A stretch of 64,000 nucleotides of DNA, taken from assembly GCF_019654975.1 (NCBI RefSeq), contig NZ_BPEW01000009.1, forward strand, positions 1 through 64,000. The letters are read 5' to 3'. Source of the DNA: Shewanella sp. c952. GTDB taxonomy: Bacteria > Pseudomonadota > Gammaproteobacteria > Enterobacterales > Shewanellaceae. Under the pieces are notes generated by a model. That model was not told the DNA's origin. It ran no database searches and saw only the letters and a list, made by a program, of their open reading frames with translations. Numbering within the stretch: position 1 is the stretch's first letter; every line of letters begins with the position of its first letter. The translations under genes were made by a program, and so were the position numbers. Below, piece by piece: positions 8,903 to 18,601 of this stretch.

Positions 8903-10942
8903 TTAGCCATTAATACCACTATGTCTTAGCAGCGCGTCCGTTTTCGGCTCACGCCCACGGAAGCGTTTAAATAGCTCCATCGGCTCTTCACTGCCGCCCA
9001 TTTCAAGAATGTTCTCAAGGAAGCGTTTGCCTGTTTCAGCATTAAAGATCCCCTGTTCTTCAAACAGTGAGAAAGCATCTGCAGATAACACCTCAGCCCA
9101 TTTATAGCTGTAATAACCTGCCGCGTAACCACCGGCAAAAATATGCGCAAAACCATGTTGGAAGCGATTAAAATCAGGCGCTTTCACTACAGCAACCAAA
9201 TCTCTAATTTCATTAAGCTTGTCTTGAATCTGCGCACCAGCAGTTGGGTCAAATTCTAAATGCATCTTAAAATCAAACAGCGAGAACTCAAGCTGACGCA
9301 GCATCATCATGCCCGACTGGAAGTTTTTCGCCGCTAGCATTTTATCTAGCATCTCTTTGGGTAATGGTTCACCCGTTTCGAAATGGCCAGAGATCTCAGC
9401 TAACGCCTCCTCCTCATAACACCAGTTCTCCATAAACTGACTCGGTAGCTCAACGGCATCCCACGGCACACCGCTAATACCAGATACACCACCTACATCA
9501 ATTTTGGTCAACATATGGTGAATGCCATGACCAAACTCGTGGAACAAGGTAGTCACTTCATCGTGAGTGAACAGCGCCGGCTTACCCGCAACGGGTGCAT
9601 TGAAGTTACACGTTAGGTAAGCCACCGGATCTTGTAGACCAGCTGATGTTGCACGACGCGCGCGACAATCATCCATCCATGCGCCGCCACGTTTGCCTTC
9701 ACGGGCATAAAGATCTAAATAAAAACTGCCTCTATGCTCGCCATTACTGTCACTGATATGGAAAAAACGCACATCATCGTGCCAGCTATCAAACTGCTTT
9801 TGCTCTTCGACTTTAAGACCGAATAGACGCGAAACAGTATAGAACAGCCCCGACAACACTTTGTCTTCAGGGAAATATGGACGGAGTAATTCTTGAGAGA
9901 TCTCATAGCGGTGTTGCTTAAGCTTTTCGGCATAATAACTCAAATCCCAAGCCGCCAAATCTGTTGCGCCATATTCACTCGCCGCAAACTGTTTTAACTC
10001 TTTAAGTTCGGTCTCACCTTGGGTCTTTGAACGAGCAGCAAGCTCGGTCAAAAATGCCAATACTTGCGCAGGCGTTTCTGCCATTTTTGTAGCAAGTGAC
10101 TTATCAGCGAAACTGTCAAAACCTAAAAGGTTGGCAAGTTCATGGCGTAAAGCCAAGATTTCATCCATCAATGGGCCGTTATCAAACTCTCCCGCATTAG
10201 GACCTTGATCCGACGCACGAGTGACAAATGCGCGGTAGCACTCTTCACGTAGCTCACGGTTTTCACTGTAGGTCATTACAGGTAGATAAGATGGGAAGTC
10301 TAAGGTAAATAGCCAGCCTTGTTGCTCTTTAGCTTCTGCCATCGCTGCCGCTGCCGCTATTGCTGACTCAGGTAAACCTTTAAGCTCAGTCTCATCAGTG
10401 ATCAACTTGCTCCACGCTTGGGTTGCATCTAATAGTTGATTAGAGAAACCACTGGTCAGCTCCGACATCCGCTTAACGAGTTCGCCATAACGCAACTTGT
10501 CGCTATCACTTAATCCAATACCTGATAACTCAAAATCGCGCAGACTGTTTTCAATCATCTTCTTTTGCGCTTGTGAGTAACTCGCAAACTCAGCTGATGC
10601 AGCAAGTGACTTATAAGCTTGGTAAAGGCCTTGGTGTTGACCAACAAAAGTGCCGTACTCTGATAGCAATGGCAGACAAGCATCGTGGGCGGCTCGCCAT
10701 TCATCATTGCTGACGACTGAATTCATATGAGAAATAGGTGACCAGATTTTACCGAGCTCATCATCAACATCGTCAAGCGGAGCCACTAAGTTGTCCCAAG
10801 TGAAAGTGCCGGTGTTTTGCAGTACTTCATCTATCTTGGCTCGGCAGTTGGCAATCCCCTGCTCAACGGCGGGCTGAATATGTTCAGGCTTGATACTCGA
10901 AAAAGGAGGAAGCTTAGCGCTTTTTAATAAGGGGTTGCTCAT
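8903..10942 (-). CDS. prlC: Oligopeptidase A
   Basis: A 679-residue cytoplasmic zinc metallopeptidase of family M3 (thimet oligopeptidase type) that degrades short peptides, including cleaved signal peptides; the size equals the E. coli enzyme (680). The zinc site HEFGH is at about residue 467 within TTLFHEFGHGIHHML, with the third-ligand Glu following in VELPSQFMENW. The N-terminus MSNPLLKSAKLPPFSSIKPEHI is typical of the family. The C-terminus has the YKWAEVLSADAFSLFEE substrate-binding segment. It stands alone between a terminator and a 275-base upstream spacer. Confidence 0.96.
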   Translation of the reverse strand: MSNPLLKSAKLPPFSSIKPEHIQPAVEQGIANCRAKIDEVLQNTGTFTWDNLVAPLDDVDDELGKIWSPISHMNSVVSNDEWRAAHDACLPLLSEYGTFVGQHQGLYQAYKSLAASAEFASYSQAQKKMIENSLRDFELSGIGLSDSDKLRYGELVKRMSELTSGFSNQLLDATQAWSKLITDETELKGLPESAIAAAAAMAEAKEQQGWLFTLDFPSYLPVMTYSENRELREECYRAFVTRASDQGPNAGEFDNGPLMDEILALRHELANLLGFDSFADKSLATKMAETPAQVLAFLTELAARSKTQGETELKELKQFAASEYGATDLAAWDLSYYAEKLKQHRYEISQELLRPYFPEDKVLSGLFYTVSRLFGLKVEEQKQFDSWHDDVRFFHISDSNGEHRGSFYLDLYAREGKRGGAWMDDCRARRATSAGLQDPVAYLTCNFNAPVAGKPALFTHDEVTTLFHEFGHGIHHMLTKIDVGGVSGISGVPWDAVELPSQFMENWCYEEEALAEISGHFETGEPLPKEMLDKMLAAKNFQSGMMMLRQLEFSLFDFKMHLEFDPTAGAQIQDKLNEIRDLVAVVKAPDFNRFQHGFAHIFAGGYAAGYYSYKWAEVLSADAFSLFEEQGIFNAETGKRFLENILEMGGSEEPMELFKRFRGREPKTDALLRHSGING

Positions 10943-11067
10943 GGTTGAGTCCTTAACATTCTATGTTGATAGATAAAGAGATGAGGGTGAGTAAGCCAAT
11001 ATTCAATTGTATTCGTAAGAATAGTTACATTTAACCTATCGTCTAACAGCTAAAAATCTGCTTTACC

Positions 11068-11081
11068 TTGATTGAAGTCAA
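11068..11081. promoter_or_regulatory. FNR/EtrA-like half-dyad site
   Basis: TTGATTGAAGTCAA matches the anaerobic regulator consensus TTGAT-N4-ATCAA at 9 of 10 fixed bases. It sits between divergent prlC and the barrel-protein gene, about 140 bases before the likely start of the latter. A single site of this kind can occur by chance. Confidence 0.3.
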
Positions 11082-11217
11082 ATTTTTTTAGTGCAGATAA
11101 CAGGCAGTATTAGTATTGCAAAGCGCTTCGCAAATACAACCTATTATCATTTACATTCATATCATTAAATCTATGATGAACGGGATTTTTACTTTCGCCA
11201 AATTACTGAGTTTCGCC

Positions 11218-12003
11218 ATGAATAATGCTTATAAAATTGCCATTGCTATGCCATTGCTAATAACTTCTACTTTCATCTTTGCTGACGAATCTCCGAATAT
11301 AGATGATTCTCACAGCACCAAGATAATGGAGAAATTACCTTTGGATGATAGCGGCGAGATCCAAGCGCTATTCGACTTAGGCTGGGACTCACAGTACATA
11401 TCTGAAGGCCGTAACAACCTTGATAAGGGCGGCATATACTGGGCGACAGCGTCAGTGCAGAAAAATAATCTAAACGCTTATGTCACTGTTGGTCGTGGGG
11501 ACAGCCAGCACTACATAGAATACAACTTCGGCCTAGAATATGGTTTCGAGTTATCTGAAAATTTAAGCGGTAGCGTTGGCTACCAGCGTCTTGAATTCTA
11601 CGGTGATGAGCGTGCCCATGATAATGAACTGTTTAGCTCACTCGAGTACAGTAAGTACGACTGGTTAGTGCCTTCGGTTAGCTACACCTACTCAACTGAA
11701 GCTGCGGGTTACTTTGTTGAAGTGAGCTTACACAGCAATTGGCAACTTACCGAACGCTTTAGTGTTACACCTTATGTTACCCAAGGATTTGACTTTCAAT
11801 ACGTGACAGAAGAGCATGACGGCGCCAACCACTTCCAGTTTGGCGTTGAGGCTGAGTACCAACTGCCTAACCAATGGGTATTGTCAGGGCATATAAGCCA
11901 CAGCATTGCCCAAGAAGATATTAAACTTGAAGCTAGAGAAAACGGCAACATCAGCGGTTTAGATGAAACCTACGCGGGCATGCACCTTAGCTGGAGCTTT
12001 TAA
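11218..12003 (+). CDS. Putative outer-membrane beta-barrel protein
   Basis: A 261-residue protein with a classical signal peptide (MNNAYKIAIAMPLLITSTFIFA, cut before DES). The rest alternates polar and hydrophobic residues in short strands with Tyr/Trp/Phe girdles, for example the segment YVTVGRGDSQHYIEYNFGLEY, and it ends in Phe (HLSWSF), the usual terminal residue of barrel proteins assembled by the Bam complex. This start is favoured over ATG codons at 11173/11176 because those would put a long non-signal leader ahead of the signal sequence, and a GAG motif lies 8 bases before 11218. No known family was recognised; 10-12 strands are plausible. Confidence 0.7.
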   Translation: MNNAYKIAIAMPLLITSTFIFADESPNIDDSHSTKIMEKLPLDDSGEIQALFDLGWDSQYISEGRNNLDKGGIYWATASVQKNNLNAYVTVGRGDSQHYIEYNFGLEYGFELSENLSGSVGYQRLEFYGDERAHDNELFSSLEYSKYDWLVPSVSYTYSTEAAGYFVEVSLHSNWQLTERFSVTPYVTQGFDFQYVTEEHDGANHFQFGVEAEYQLPNQWVLSGHISHSIAQEDIKLEARENGNISGLDETYAGMHLSWSF

Positions 12004-12122
12004 ATAACCTCCCATCCCATTAGGTTGAGCTATAGTTGTTTTTGCAGCGTTAATACGCTGCAGAATAACAACACTATCATTTGCAAAGGATTGCAGATGC
12101 AATACAACCCAGAGGACAAGGA

Positions 12123-12590
12123 ATGTTACTCACCTTTTATCGCGTCATCATCATTTTTTTACTGCTTCTTTGTCCATACACCATAGCGCGTGATTCCTCT
12201 ACTTTACCTTTGGGTACTGTGCTGGATGATAAAGGTCAACCGCTGACAATACCGACCCAAAACAAAACGGCATTGAGTTACTCAGCGACGCCACCAGCCA
12301 GTAACAGCCATAGCAAAAAAACGCCCCAGTCCAAACCTAAATCTAACTACAAAAAGATCAGCCGCAAACAACAACTCGCAAGCCGGAAAAATGTGGCCAA
12401 TGACGCGGGTTGTCGCTGGCTTAACGGCCGTATGAAACAGTTAGAGAAACAGCTAAGAGTAGGTGTAAATCACCGTAATCAACATCAACAGCAAGAGCTT
12501 AGCGTGAGGCAAGATGAGTGGGAATGCTTAAAGTGTGGTGTAGAAGGCCCTAACCCCAGTGATCATCATAGCTGCCAATATCGACGTTAA
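12123..12590 (+). CDS. Small exported basic protein of unknown function
   Basis: A 155-residue protein. The N-terminal 22 residues are a signal sequence or membrane anchor (TFYRVIIIFLLLLCPYTIA). After it comes a Ser/Thr/Lys-rich linker (SKKTPQSKPKSNYKKISRKQQ), then a region with a potential coiled coil and four Cys (GCRW, ECLKCG, SCQYRR), two of them as CLKC. That suggests disulphides or metal binding in the periplasm. AAGGA is placed just before the ATG at 12123. It follows the barrel gene by about 120 bases in the same direction. I do not recognise the family. Confidence 0.6.
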   Translation: MLLTFYRVIIIFLLLLCPYTIARDSSTLPLGTVLDDKGQPLTIPTQNKTALSYSATPPASNSHSKKTPQSKPKSNYKKISRKQQLASRKNVANDAGCRWLNGRMKQLEKQLRVGVNHRNQHQQQELSVRQDEWECLKCGVEGPNPSDHHSCQYRR

Positions 12591-12928
12591 CCTAGAAAAG
12601 CCAGTTGAAAGTTCTCAGACTCGTATCAGGTCTAAACTGTTACTCGATCAGTTAAGCTTGATGGTCGAAGATTGAAATAGACAACATTCATCCCAATATC
12701 AGTTAGCAAGCTCACAGTCTATCGCTGAAATATTTGCTCTGGTTCAAATAAATATTTAGCTCTACAATGGCTGCATATAGATCCGACCAACCATAAAAAT
12801 TTGGGTCAATGTGAATCTTTTCGGTTCTAAATTCGTCATATATTGATTGGCATCAGTCGTACACAGGAACAAAAGCCTCAGTCTTATTCGCTTTTGCTCC
12901 TCAATAAGTTACTTTTTTGGAGATACAA
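12591..12928. other. Intergenic region upstream of gor
   Basis: No gene or strong hairpin seen. It must hold the gor promoter. I looked for a four-block OxyR site and found no convincing match. Confidence 0.35.
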
Positions 12929-14284
12929 ATGGCTCAACATTTTGATTATATCTGTCTTGGCGCTGGTAGCGGCGGTATCGCATCAGGTAATCGTGCAGCA
13001 ATGCGCGGCGCAAAAGTATTGGTAATTGAAGCAAAACACGTTGGCGGCACTTGCGTAAATGTAGGTTGTGTACCTAAAAAAGTGATGTGGTATGGCGCTC
13101 ATGTCGCTGAATCGATGCATCTATTCGCTAAAGATTATGGTTTTGACGTGACCGTTAATAACTTTGACTGGAACACATTAGTTGATAATCGTGAAGCCTA
13201 TATTGGCCGAATCCATGATGCTTACGGACGTGGCTTTGCCAGCAACAATGTCACTCTGCTAAATGGTTACGGTAAGTTCGTTAACGCTAACACTATTGAA
13301 GTCAATGGTGAGCACTATACTGCCGACCATATCCTTATTGCGACAGGCGGTGCCCCTACGATTCCAAATATCCCAGGTGCTGAATACGGTATTGATTCAG
13401 ATGGATTCTTCGCGCTACGTGAACAGCCGAAACGTGTTGCCGTTGTAGGCGCAGGTTATATTGCGGTTGAACTTGCCGGCGTATTACATGCATTAGGTAG
13501 CGAAACTCACTTATTAGTGCGCAAGCATGCTCCTCTGCGTAACTTCGATCCTATTTTGACTGATACTTTAGTTGAAGCGATGACAATTAATGGGCCGACA
13601 TTACACACCCACAGCATTCCAAAAGCCGTAGTAAAAAATGCCGATGGCAGCCTAACACTAGCACTTGAAAACGGCGAAAACATTACCGTCGACAGTTTAA
13701 TTTGGGCTATTGGTCGCTCCCCTTCTACTGGCAATATTGGCCTAGAAAATACCGACGTTAAGCTTAATGAAAAAGGTTATGTGGTTACTGACGAGCAGCA
13801 AAATACCACTGCAAAAGGTATTTACTGTGTTGGTGACATTATGGAAGGTGGCGTAGAGCTTACTCCTGTTGCAGTGAAAGCAGGCCGCCTGTTATCAGAA
13901 CGCCTATTTGGCAACATGCCAAATGCCAAGATGGATTACAGCGTTATTCCAACAGTGGTATTCAGCCATCCGCCTATTGGCACCATGGGATTAACTGAGC
14001 CAGAAGCCGAAGAGCAATTTGGCAAAGATAACATTAAGGTTTACACCTCAGGCTTTACCTCAATGTACACCGCTATTACCGCACATCGTGAAGCCTGCAA
14101 AATGAAGTTGATTTGCGCTGGTGAAAATGAAGTCGTCGTCGGGATCCACGGTATTGGTTTTGGTATGGATGAAATTCTACAAGGCTTTGGTGTGGCAATG
14201 AAAATGGGAGCAACTAAGGCAGACTTTGATGCCGTAGTCGCTATTCACCCTACTGGCGCGGAAGAGTTTGTTACCATGCGTTAG
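12929..14284 (+). CDS. gor: Glutathione-disulfide reductase
   Basis: A 451-residue homodimeric flavoprotein, nearly identical in length to E. coli Gor, that reduces GSSG with NADPH in the cytoplasm. In order: the FAD-binding [14 protein letters not shown] (about 11-24), the redox-active pair in [14 protein letters not shown] (about 40-53), the NADPH-binding [13 protein letters not shown] (about 172-184), the second FAD segment GVYCVGD-like IYCVGDIM, and the C-terminal catalytic HPTGAEEF. The start at ATG 12929 follows TTGGAG by 7 bases, and the family starts with this MAQHFDYI segment. It is monocistronic with its own terminator. Confidence 0.96.
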   Translation: MAQHFDYICLGAGSGGIASGNRAAMRGAKVLVIEAKHVGGTCVNVGCVPKKVMWYGAHVAESMHLFAKDYGFDVTVNNFDWNTLVDNREAYIGRIHDAYGRGFASNNVTLLNGYGKFVNANTIEVNGEHYTADHILIATGGAPTIPNIPGAEYGIDSDGFFALREQPKRVAVVGAGYIAVELAGVLHALGSETHLLVRKHAPLRNFDPILTDTLVEAMTINGPTLHTHSIPKAVVKNADGSLTLALENGENITVDSLIWAIGRSPSTGNIGLENTDVKLNEKGYVVTDEQQNTTAKGIYCVGDIMEGGVELTPVAVKAGRLLSERLFGNMPNAKMDYSVIPTVVFSHPPIGTMGLTEPEAEEQFGKDNIKVYTSGFTSMYTAITAHREACKMKLICAGENEVVVGIHGIGFGMDEILQGFGVAMKMGATKADFDAVVAIHPTGAEEFVTMR

Positions 14285-14307
14285 GCAATTATTTTAAATA
14301 CTTTATG

Positions 14308-14341
14308 AAACCCTAAGTTGGTATTAACTTAGGGTTTTTTA
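14308..14341 (+). terminator. Intrinsic terminator after gor
   Basis: AAACCCTAAGTT/AACTTAGGGTTT stem with a six-base loop and a run of T. It also lies just below the convergent lipoprotein gene and may end both transcripts. Confidence 0.88.
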
Positions 14342-14361
14342 TTGTCTAAAATCCGCGGTAA

Positions 14362-14670
14362 TTACGACTTACATTTATAAATAACCGCCACCACTTTCAC
14401 CATTTCACCTTGATCGATATGGATCCAAACAATGTGGGTTCCATGCAGGTTTTCGGCGTACTTCATCGCTTGGTTTTTAGCTTCTTGCAGCGCAAACTCT
14501 CCTCGGCCTTTACCACGTGCCATTGCAAAACTGTCGCAATGGGTCACCTCAAAGTCATAAGCTTCATTAATACGATGATATAACTGCTGCTCGTTAACAT
14601 CTTGTGCGCCCCACCAAGACGAGCAACCGCTGACCAAACAGCAAAAAAAAATAACGATGAATTTCAGCAC
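14362..14670 (-). CDS. Small lipoprotein, DUF4156-like
   Basis: About 102 residues with a lipoprotein signal (KFIVIFFCCLVSGC) and lipobox VSGC. The body has Cys pairs and a conserved-looking segment AMARGKGRGEFALQEAKNQAMKYAE, with a C-terminal VVAVIYKCK strand. This resembles the DUF4156 group of enterobacterial and Shewanella lipoproteins; the assignment is moderate. The start is either GTG 14670 (AGGG nine bases upstream, signal of normal length) or GTG 14691. It converges on gor. The function of the family is not known. Confidence 0.65.
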   Translation of the reverse strand: MLKFIVIFFCCLVSGCSSWWGAQDVNEQQLYHRINEAYDFEVTHCDSFAMARGKGRGEFALQEAKNQAMKYAENLHGTHIVWIHIDQGEMVKVVAVIYKCKS

Positions 14671-15054
14671 TAAATAAACCCTATTGAACACTGGGAGACT
14701 CTGATGGACTGAGTGAAGCTATAGGCAGCAGGAGCGATATCTACATCGAAATGTATCATTCAGCCACCGTTACGAGTCGCTATAGTTTCACTTTGTTAGT
14801 GAGGTTTATTTTCTGTGAAAAATAAGCAACATACAGTCAAGCTATGTAAATAAGTGAAAGTTAACTGCGACATAGAGTAAATATGAGATCTGACTTGCGT
14901 TTAATTGCTTAATAACCACTCAAGCTCTGAGTTGATTGCGAACACCAAGATTAAATTTTTCTAAACCTATAAGTAAGTAGTATTTAATTTATCAGAATCA
15001 AACTAAGCGCTATACTCTGCTGCTCAATAGCAGCCGGTAATCCAACTCCTCTTA
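14671..15054. other. Intergenic region between divergent lipoprotein and transporter genes
   Basis: AT-rich spacer that carries promoters for both flanking genes. A possible -10 box (TATACT, about 15010-15017) lies about 40 bases before the transporter start. No riboswitch-like fold or clear regulator site was found. Confidence 0.35.
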
Positions 15055-15987
15055 ATGAACACTTTCAATCAACCAAGAGCACAACTCGCCCTTTTTATCA
15101 TCATTGCTCTGTTGTGTTTATTACCAGTGATTTCATCACCTGTTGCACTCATCCTCGGTTTTACCCTTGCCAGTATCGGCTGGGCACCTGATCAGCGACT
15201 ACTGGCAAAACTAACTAAAAAGCTATTAGCTTTTTCCATTGTCGGTTTAGGCTTTGGGATTCAGCTAGATAATGCGATTACCGTGAGCTTAGAAAATCTG
15301 CCACTAATCATTGGCTCGATCATTTTCACCCTAATATTGGGTGTGATACTGACTCGCTTGCTGAAGCTAGATAGTAAAACCGGCTACCTGATTGCCTCAG
15401 GTACTGCTATTTGCGGTGGTAGCGCTATTGCGGCGGTATCGCCTGCAATCAAAGCTAACAGCGAACAAGCTGCTGTCGCTTTAGCGACAGTATTTATACT
15501 TAACTCCATCGCACTCTTTCTATTCCCAGCCATTGGTCATGCACTATCGATGACGCAACATGAGTTTGGCGTGTGGAGCGCTATTGCAATACACGACACA
15601 TCGTCAGTTGTTGGGGCGGCTTCTGCTTATGGCAATGAAGCACTCACAACTGCAACGACCATTAAACTGGCACGCGCCTTATGGATTATTCCCATTGCTT
15701 TAGCTAGTGCTATGCTTTTTAGCGGTGATAAGAAAAAAATTACTATCCCCTACTTTATTGGCTTTTACTGCTTAACCATCGCAATTGCTTATTGGCTCCC
15801 CCAAGGAGCACCCTTTTATGAGGTCGCATTTAGTGTATCTAAACGCTTATTAGTGGTGTGTTTATTCTTAATTGGTGCAGGCATTACGCTAAAGAAGATG
15901 AAAGCGACAGGTGCTAAACCCTTGGTGCTTGGGCTGTTATTGTGGCTGGCAATAGGCACAAGTTCACTCGCCTATATCCTTTACTAA
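15055..15987 (+). CDS. YeiH/UPF0324-family transporter
   Basis: A 310-residue integral inner-membrane protein with about nine hydrophobic segments. Diagnostic family segments are [32 protein letters not shown] and [15 protein letters not shown], as in E. coli YeiH and the 'putative sulfate exporter' family (Cons_hypoth698). The transported substrate is not established; some members have been linked to sulphite or taurine metabolism by context. No LysR regulator (yeiE) lies next to it here. The downstream neighbour on the opposite strand encodes a 49-residue membrane protein. Confidence 0.88.
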   Translation: MNTFNQPRAQLALFIIIALLCLLPVISSPVALILGFTLASIGWAPDQRLLAKLTKKLLAFSIVGLGFGIQLDNAITVSLENLPLIIGSIIFTLILGVILTRLLKLDSKTGYLIASGTAICGGSAIAAVSPAIKANSEQAAVALATVFILNSIALFLFPAIGHALSMTQHEFGVWSAIAIHDTSSVVGAASAYGNEALTTATTIKLARALWIIPIALASAMLFSGDKKKITIPYFIGFYCLTIAIAYWLPQGAPFYEVAFSVSKRLLVVCLFLIGAGITLKKMKATGAKPLVLGLLLWLAIGTSSLAYILY

Positions 15988-16001
15988 GCTTCACTGTATC
16001 G

Positions 16002-16151
16002 TTAGTCTTCAGCACGATTTTGATGGCGAAGTACAATCCAAAGCAACGCACTAAAAGCGGCAAGATCGATGAGCGCACGCGTCAAACCGGTCGTCATTAG
16101 TGAAGCGCTAATAAAGACAACACAGCAGAGTAAAATTAACCATTTGTTCAT
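16002..16151 (-). CDS. 49-residue membrane protein
   Basis: A short frame with an excellent ribosome site (GAGAGGAGCGC directly before the ATG at 16151) encodes MNKWLILLCCVVFISASLMT..., ending LRHQNRAED at 16002. It has two hydrophobic segments (about 4-20 and 26-41) with a short polar turn, so it would be a small inner-membrane hairpin or a signal-anchored peptide. The strong Shine-Dalgarno sequence, sensible codon use and fit between two flanking genes argue for a real gene. I do not recognise a family. It lies 115 bases downstream of the DJ-1-like gene on the same strand and could share its transcript. Confidence 0.6.
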   Translation of the reverse strand: MNKWLILLCCVVFISASLMTTGLTRALIDLAAFSALLWIVLRHQNRAED

Positions 16152-16266
16152 GCGCTCCTCTCAATTAGCGTTTATATGAAACGCAATTATTGAGGAGCTT
16201 TGATATTCCCGCCAATATCCTTTATTACTAATTAATAGCTTTTTCAGCTAAGGCTATACTTTTTGT

Positions 16267-16974
16267 TTATAAAGAAACGGCATAAGGGTCATTACTGCTG
16301 TCATCCAGCCAGTGGTACTCGGTAAGTGTTTCAATGCGTCGAGCCTCAACTTCACCGTGCAACGCCTTAACCCAATACAATGCAGCGTCAGTACCTGCAG
16401 AGACACCAGAAGAGGTTAAAAATTTTCCGTCATCAACCCAACGGGCTTTAGGCTGCCAATTAACGTTTTCTGCAAGCGACGTCACCCATTGATAAGCCAT
16501 TTTATTGGTGGTTGCTTTCACGCCGTCTAACTTGGCTGTTTTGGCTAGTAACGCAGAGCCGGTACAGATAGAGAATACCTTTTCGCTGCGCTCAACCTGA
16601 GCTGTAAGCCAGCGTAACATAAGCTCGTCATCAACCAATTTACGCGTACCTAAGCCACCAGGGATCAGTAATAGATCGCAATCATAAGTGCTGCCCATCA
16701 GCACATCTGCAACCACTCTTGGACCTTGATAACTTTTAACAAATTCAGTGGGTCCCACCAGCTTTATCTCAACGTTTGGCATATGACCTAACATTTCAAC
16801 AGGACCGTGCAGATCTAAGGTTTCATAGTCATCAAACACCAACGCCAACACTCGATAACGACTGTGTTGAAATAGTGTGGTTGTGGTATTTGCAGCCGCT
16901 ACGACTGGGAGTGTGAGCAAGCTCGACGCAACTGCCGCAGAGCCAATTTTCAAAAATTGTCGACGTTTAAGCAT
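16267..16974 (-). CDS. Tat-exported DJ-1/PfpI family protein
   Basis: A 235-residue member of the class-I glutamine-amidotransferase-like DJ-1/PfpI group, with the nucleophile Cys137 in FSICTGS and the preceding LLLIPGG strand. The closest functional types are isonitrile hydratase-like and AraC-associated DJ-1 proteins, so the reaction is open. It carries an N-terminal twin-arginine signal, KRRQFLKIGSAAVASSLL, with an AxA-type cut before NTTTT. That is unusual for the family, most of which are cytoplasmic, and puts this enzyme in the periplasm. Confidence 0.8.
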   Translation of the reverse strand: MLKRRQFLKIGSAAVASSLLTLPVVAAANTTTTLFQHSRYRVLALVFDDYETLDLHGPVEMLGHMPNVEIKLVGPTEFVKSYQGPRVVADVLMGSTYDCDLLLIPGGLGTRKLVDDELMLRWLTAQVERSEKVFSICTGSALLAKTAKLDGVKATTNKMAYQWVTSLAENVNWQPKARWVDDGKFLTSSGVSAGTDAALYWVKALHGEVEARRIETLTEYHWLDDSSNDPYAVSL

Positions 16975-17101
16975 AAATCACCTGTTGTATTTAATTTTAG
17001 CTTTAGAGGCAATTTTAGCGACTTAATTCAATGATAATAAAGTAAAAATCAAATAGCTGAACTAGATCAATTAAACAAAATAACATGTGAACTAGAAGTC
17101 A

Positions 17102-17131
17102 CAAAAAAAGCGCCCTATTGGCGCTTTTTAA
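17102..17131 (-). terminator. Intrinsic terminator after the HD-GYP gene
   Basis: AAAAAGCGCC-CTATT-GGCGCTTTTT. The symmetric A and T runs allow termination in both directions; it is 20 bases below the HD-GYP stop. Confidence 0.85.
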
Positions 17132-17150
17132 TACTTCAATTCGAGAAAGT

Positions 17151-18335
17151 TTAATAGAATGGGGTTGGATCAATTTCCAAACTACTTGGCGAAATCCCTT
17201 TTTCAATATTAAGGTCTGACTTAAGCAGATCAACCATAGTCACTTCAGTGTAAAGCTTATGTCGATTAGAATAGAAGCACTTAACCTTAGGATGCAGAGC
17301 ATCGCGATTTTTAGCTTCCCAAACGATACCGACTCGTCCATCAGATAACTCGACTAATGAACCAACTGGGTATACTCCGACACAGCGAATAAATTCATAT
17401 ACCAGAGCTTGATCTAAATGAAACGGCGTTAAGCTCAACAAAATCTTAAACGCTGCTGCCGGGCTCATGGCCTCTTTGTAACAACGAGCGGCGGTTAGCG
17501 CATCGAAAATATCAACAATGCAGCTCATTCGCCCATGGATAGGGATCTCATCACCCTTTAACCCACGTGGATAACCATTGCCATCAAGCTTCTCATGGTG
17601 CATTAAGCTGATATCTTTGCTGACTTGCGATAAACCAGCAGTATTATTCATTATTTCAACCGCATAAGTTTGGTGCAACTTTACATGCTCAAACTCTTCG
17701 GCAGTCAATTTTCCAGGCTTATTCAAAATCGCACTATCGACTTTAATCTTGCCGATATCGTGTAAAATACCGCCGACAGCTAACTTTCTTAGCATGTCAG
17801 TATCTAACTTCAAATAGCGACCGAAGGTGACCAGCAGAAATGCCACATTAATAGAGTGTTCTAACAGATACGCATCTTTTGAACGCAGAGCTGATACACA
17901 CTTTAGTGCATCAGCATCAAGCAATACTGACTCAATCATGTTGTCAGCAAGCGCTTCAAATGGTTCAACTTCTACCGCTTTACCTTCAAAAGTTTCAGAC
18001 AGCACTTTCTGGATGAGATCTTTTGCCTCAACCATTAATTCTTTAGCTTTCTTTTGAGTGTTTACTCGATCTGTGCTGACTCTTTTTGCCACAGGAGTTG
18101 GTTTCACAACAGGCCGATTTAAACCACAATCAGGCGATGAACGCTCAGCATTAACCCACACGTGGGTAATACCGCTGCGTAGCAACTTTGCAATTGCTTC
18201 TTTACTGCGGATCTGTCCTGCGTTAGCAATGCTCACTTGGCCCTTGGTATTGTCGATAGACTCGACGAACATACCCACGCCTAACTTTGCGACCGAGACT
18301 TTTATTAAGCCTTTTGATTCAACGGAATCACCCAT
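17151..18335 (-). CDS. HD-GYP cyclic-di-GMP phosphodiesterase with DUF3391 domain
   Basis: A 394-residue cytoplasmic protein. The N-terminal ~130 residues match DUF3391 (KVSVAKLGVGMFVESID). The C-terminal HD-GYP domain is complete: H160 in LLEHSIN, the HD pair in GGILHDIGK (191-196) and HHEKLDGNGYPRGL (246-258). These are the metal- and substrate-binding residues for hydrolysing c-di-GMP to pGpG or GMP, so it should be active. C-di-GMP hydrolysis favours motile over sessile growth. The gene is monocistronic with its own terminator. The N-terminal domain may sense a ligand, but this is unknown. Confidence 0.9.
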   Translation of the reverse strand: MGDSVESKGLIKVSVAKLGVGMFVESIDNTKGQVSIANAGQIRSKEAIAKLLRSGITHVWVNAERSSPDCGLNRPVVKPTPVAKRVSTDRVNTQKKAKELMVEAKDLIQKVLSETFEGKAVEVEPFEALADNMIESVLLDADALKCVSALRSKDAYLLEHSINVAFLLVTFGRYLKLDTDMLRKLAVGGILHDIGKIKVDSAILNKPGKLTAEEFEHVKLHQTYAVEIMNNTAGLSQVSKDISLMHHEKLDGNGYPRGLKGDEIPIHGRMSCIVDIFDALTAARCYKEAMSPAAAFKILLSLTPFHLDQALVYEFIRCVGVYPVGSLVELSDGRVGIVWEAKNRDALHPKVKCFYSNRHKLYTEVTMVDLLKSDLNIEKGISPSSLEIDPTPFY

Positions 18336-18601
18336 TATCTCTTTTATCCCCGGATGATAAAACTTGCTAAGCGCTACTGAAAAGCAACGCTGTCTCTACA
18401 AACTGTTAGTTTTATGTTGCCGAATATATCTTCAGCTTATGATTATTATTTACGTAGAGGCAGACATTCTATTCCGAGTTAAAAAAAATCACCATAGCTA
18501 AAGCCAACTAAAACACTTGGTTAATGTAGAGCAAGATCAGAAAACAAAAAGATAATTCGCGACAATTGTTAAATATCAAATACTAATGTGAGAAACCCTC
18601 C

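Noticed and set aside
12591..12928. Possible OxyR site before gor
   Set aside because: Only isolated ATAG-like quarters, without the required 7-base spacing.
17084..17101. CRP-like TGTGA...TCACA near 17.09 kb
   Set aside because: The two halves are 8 bases apart rather than 6, and it lies at the wrong end of the flanking gene.
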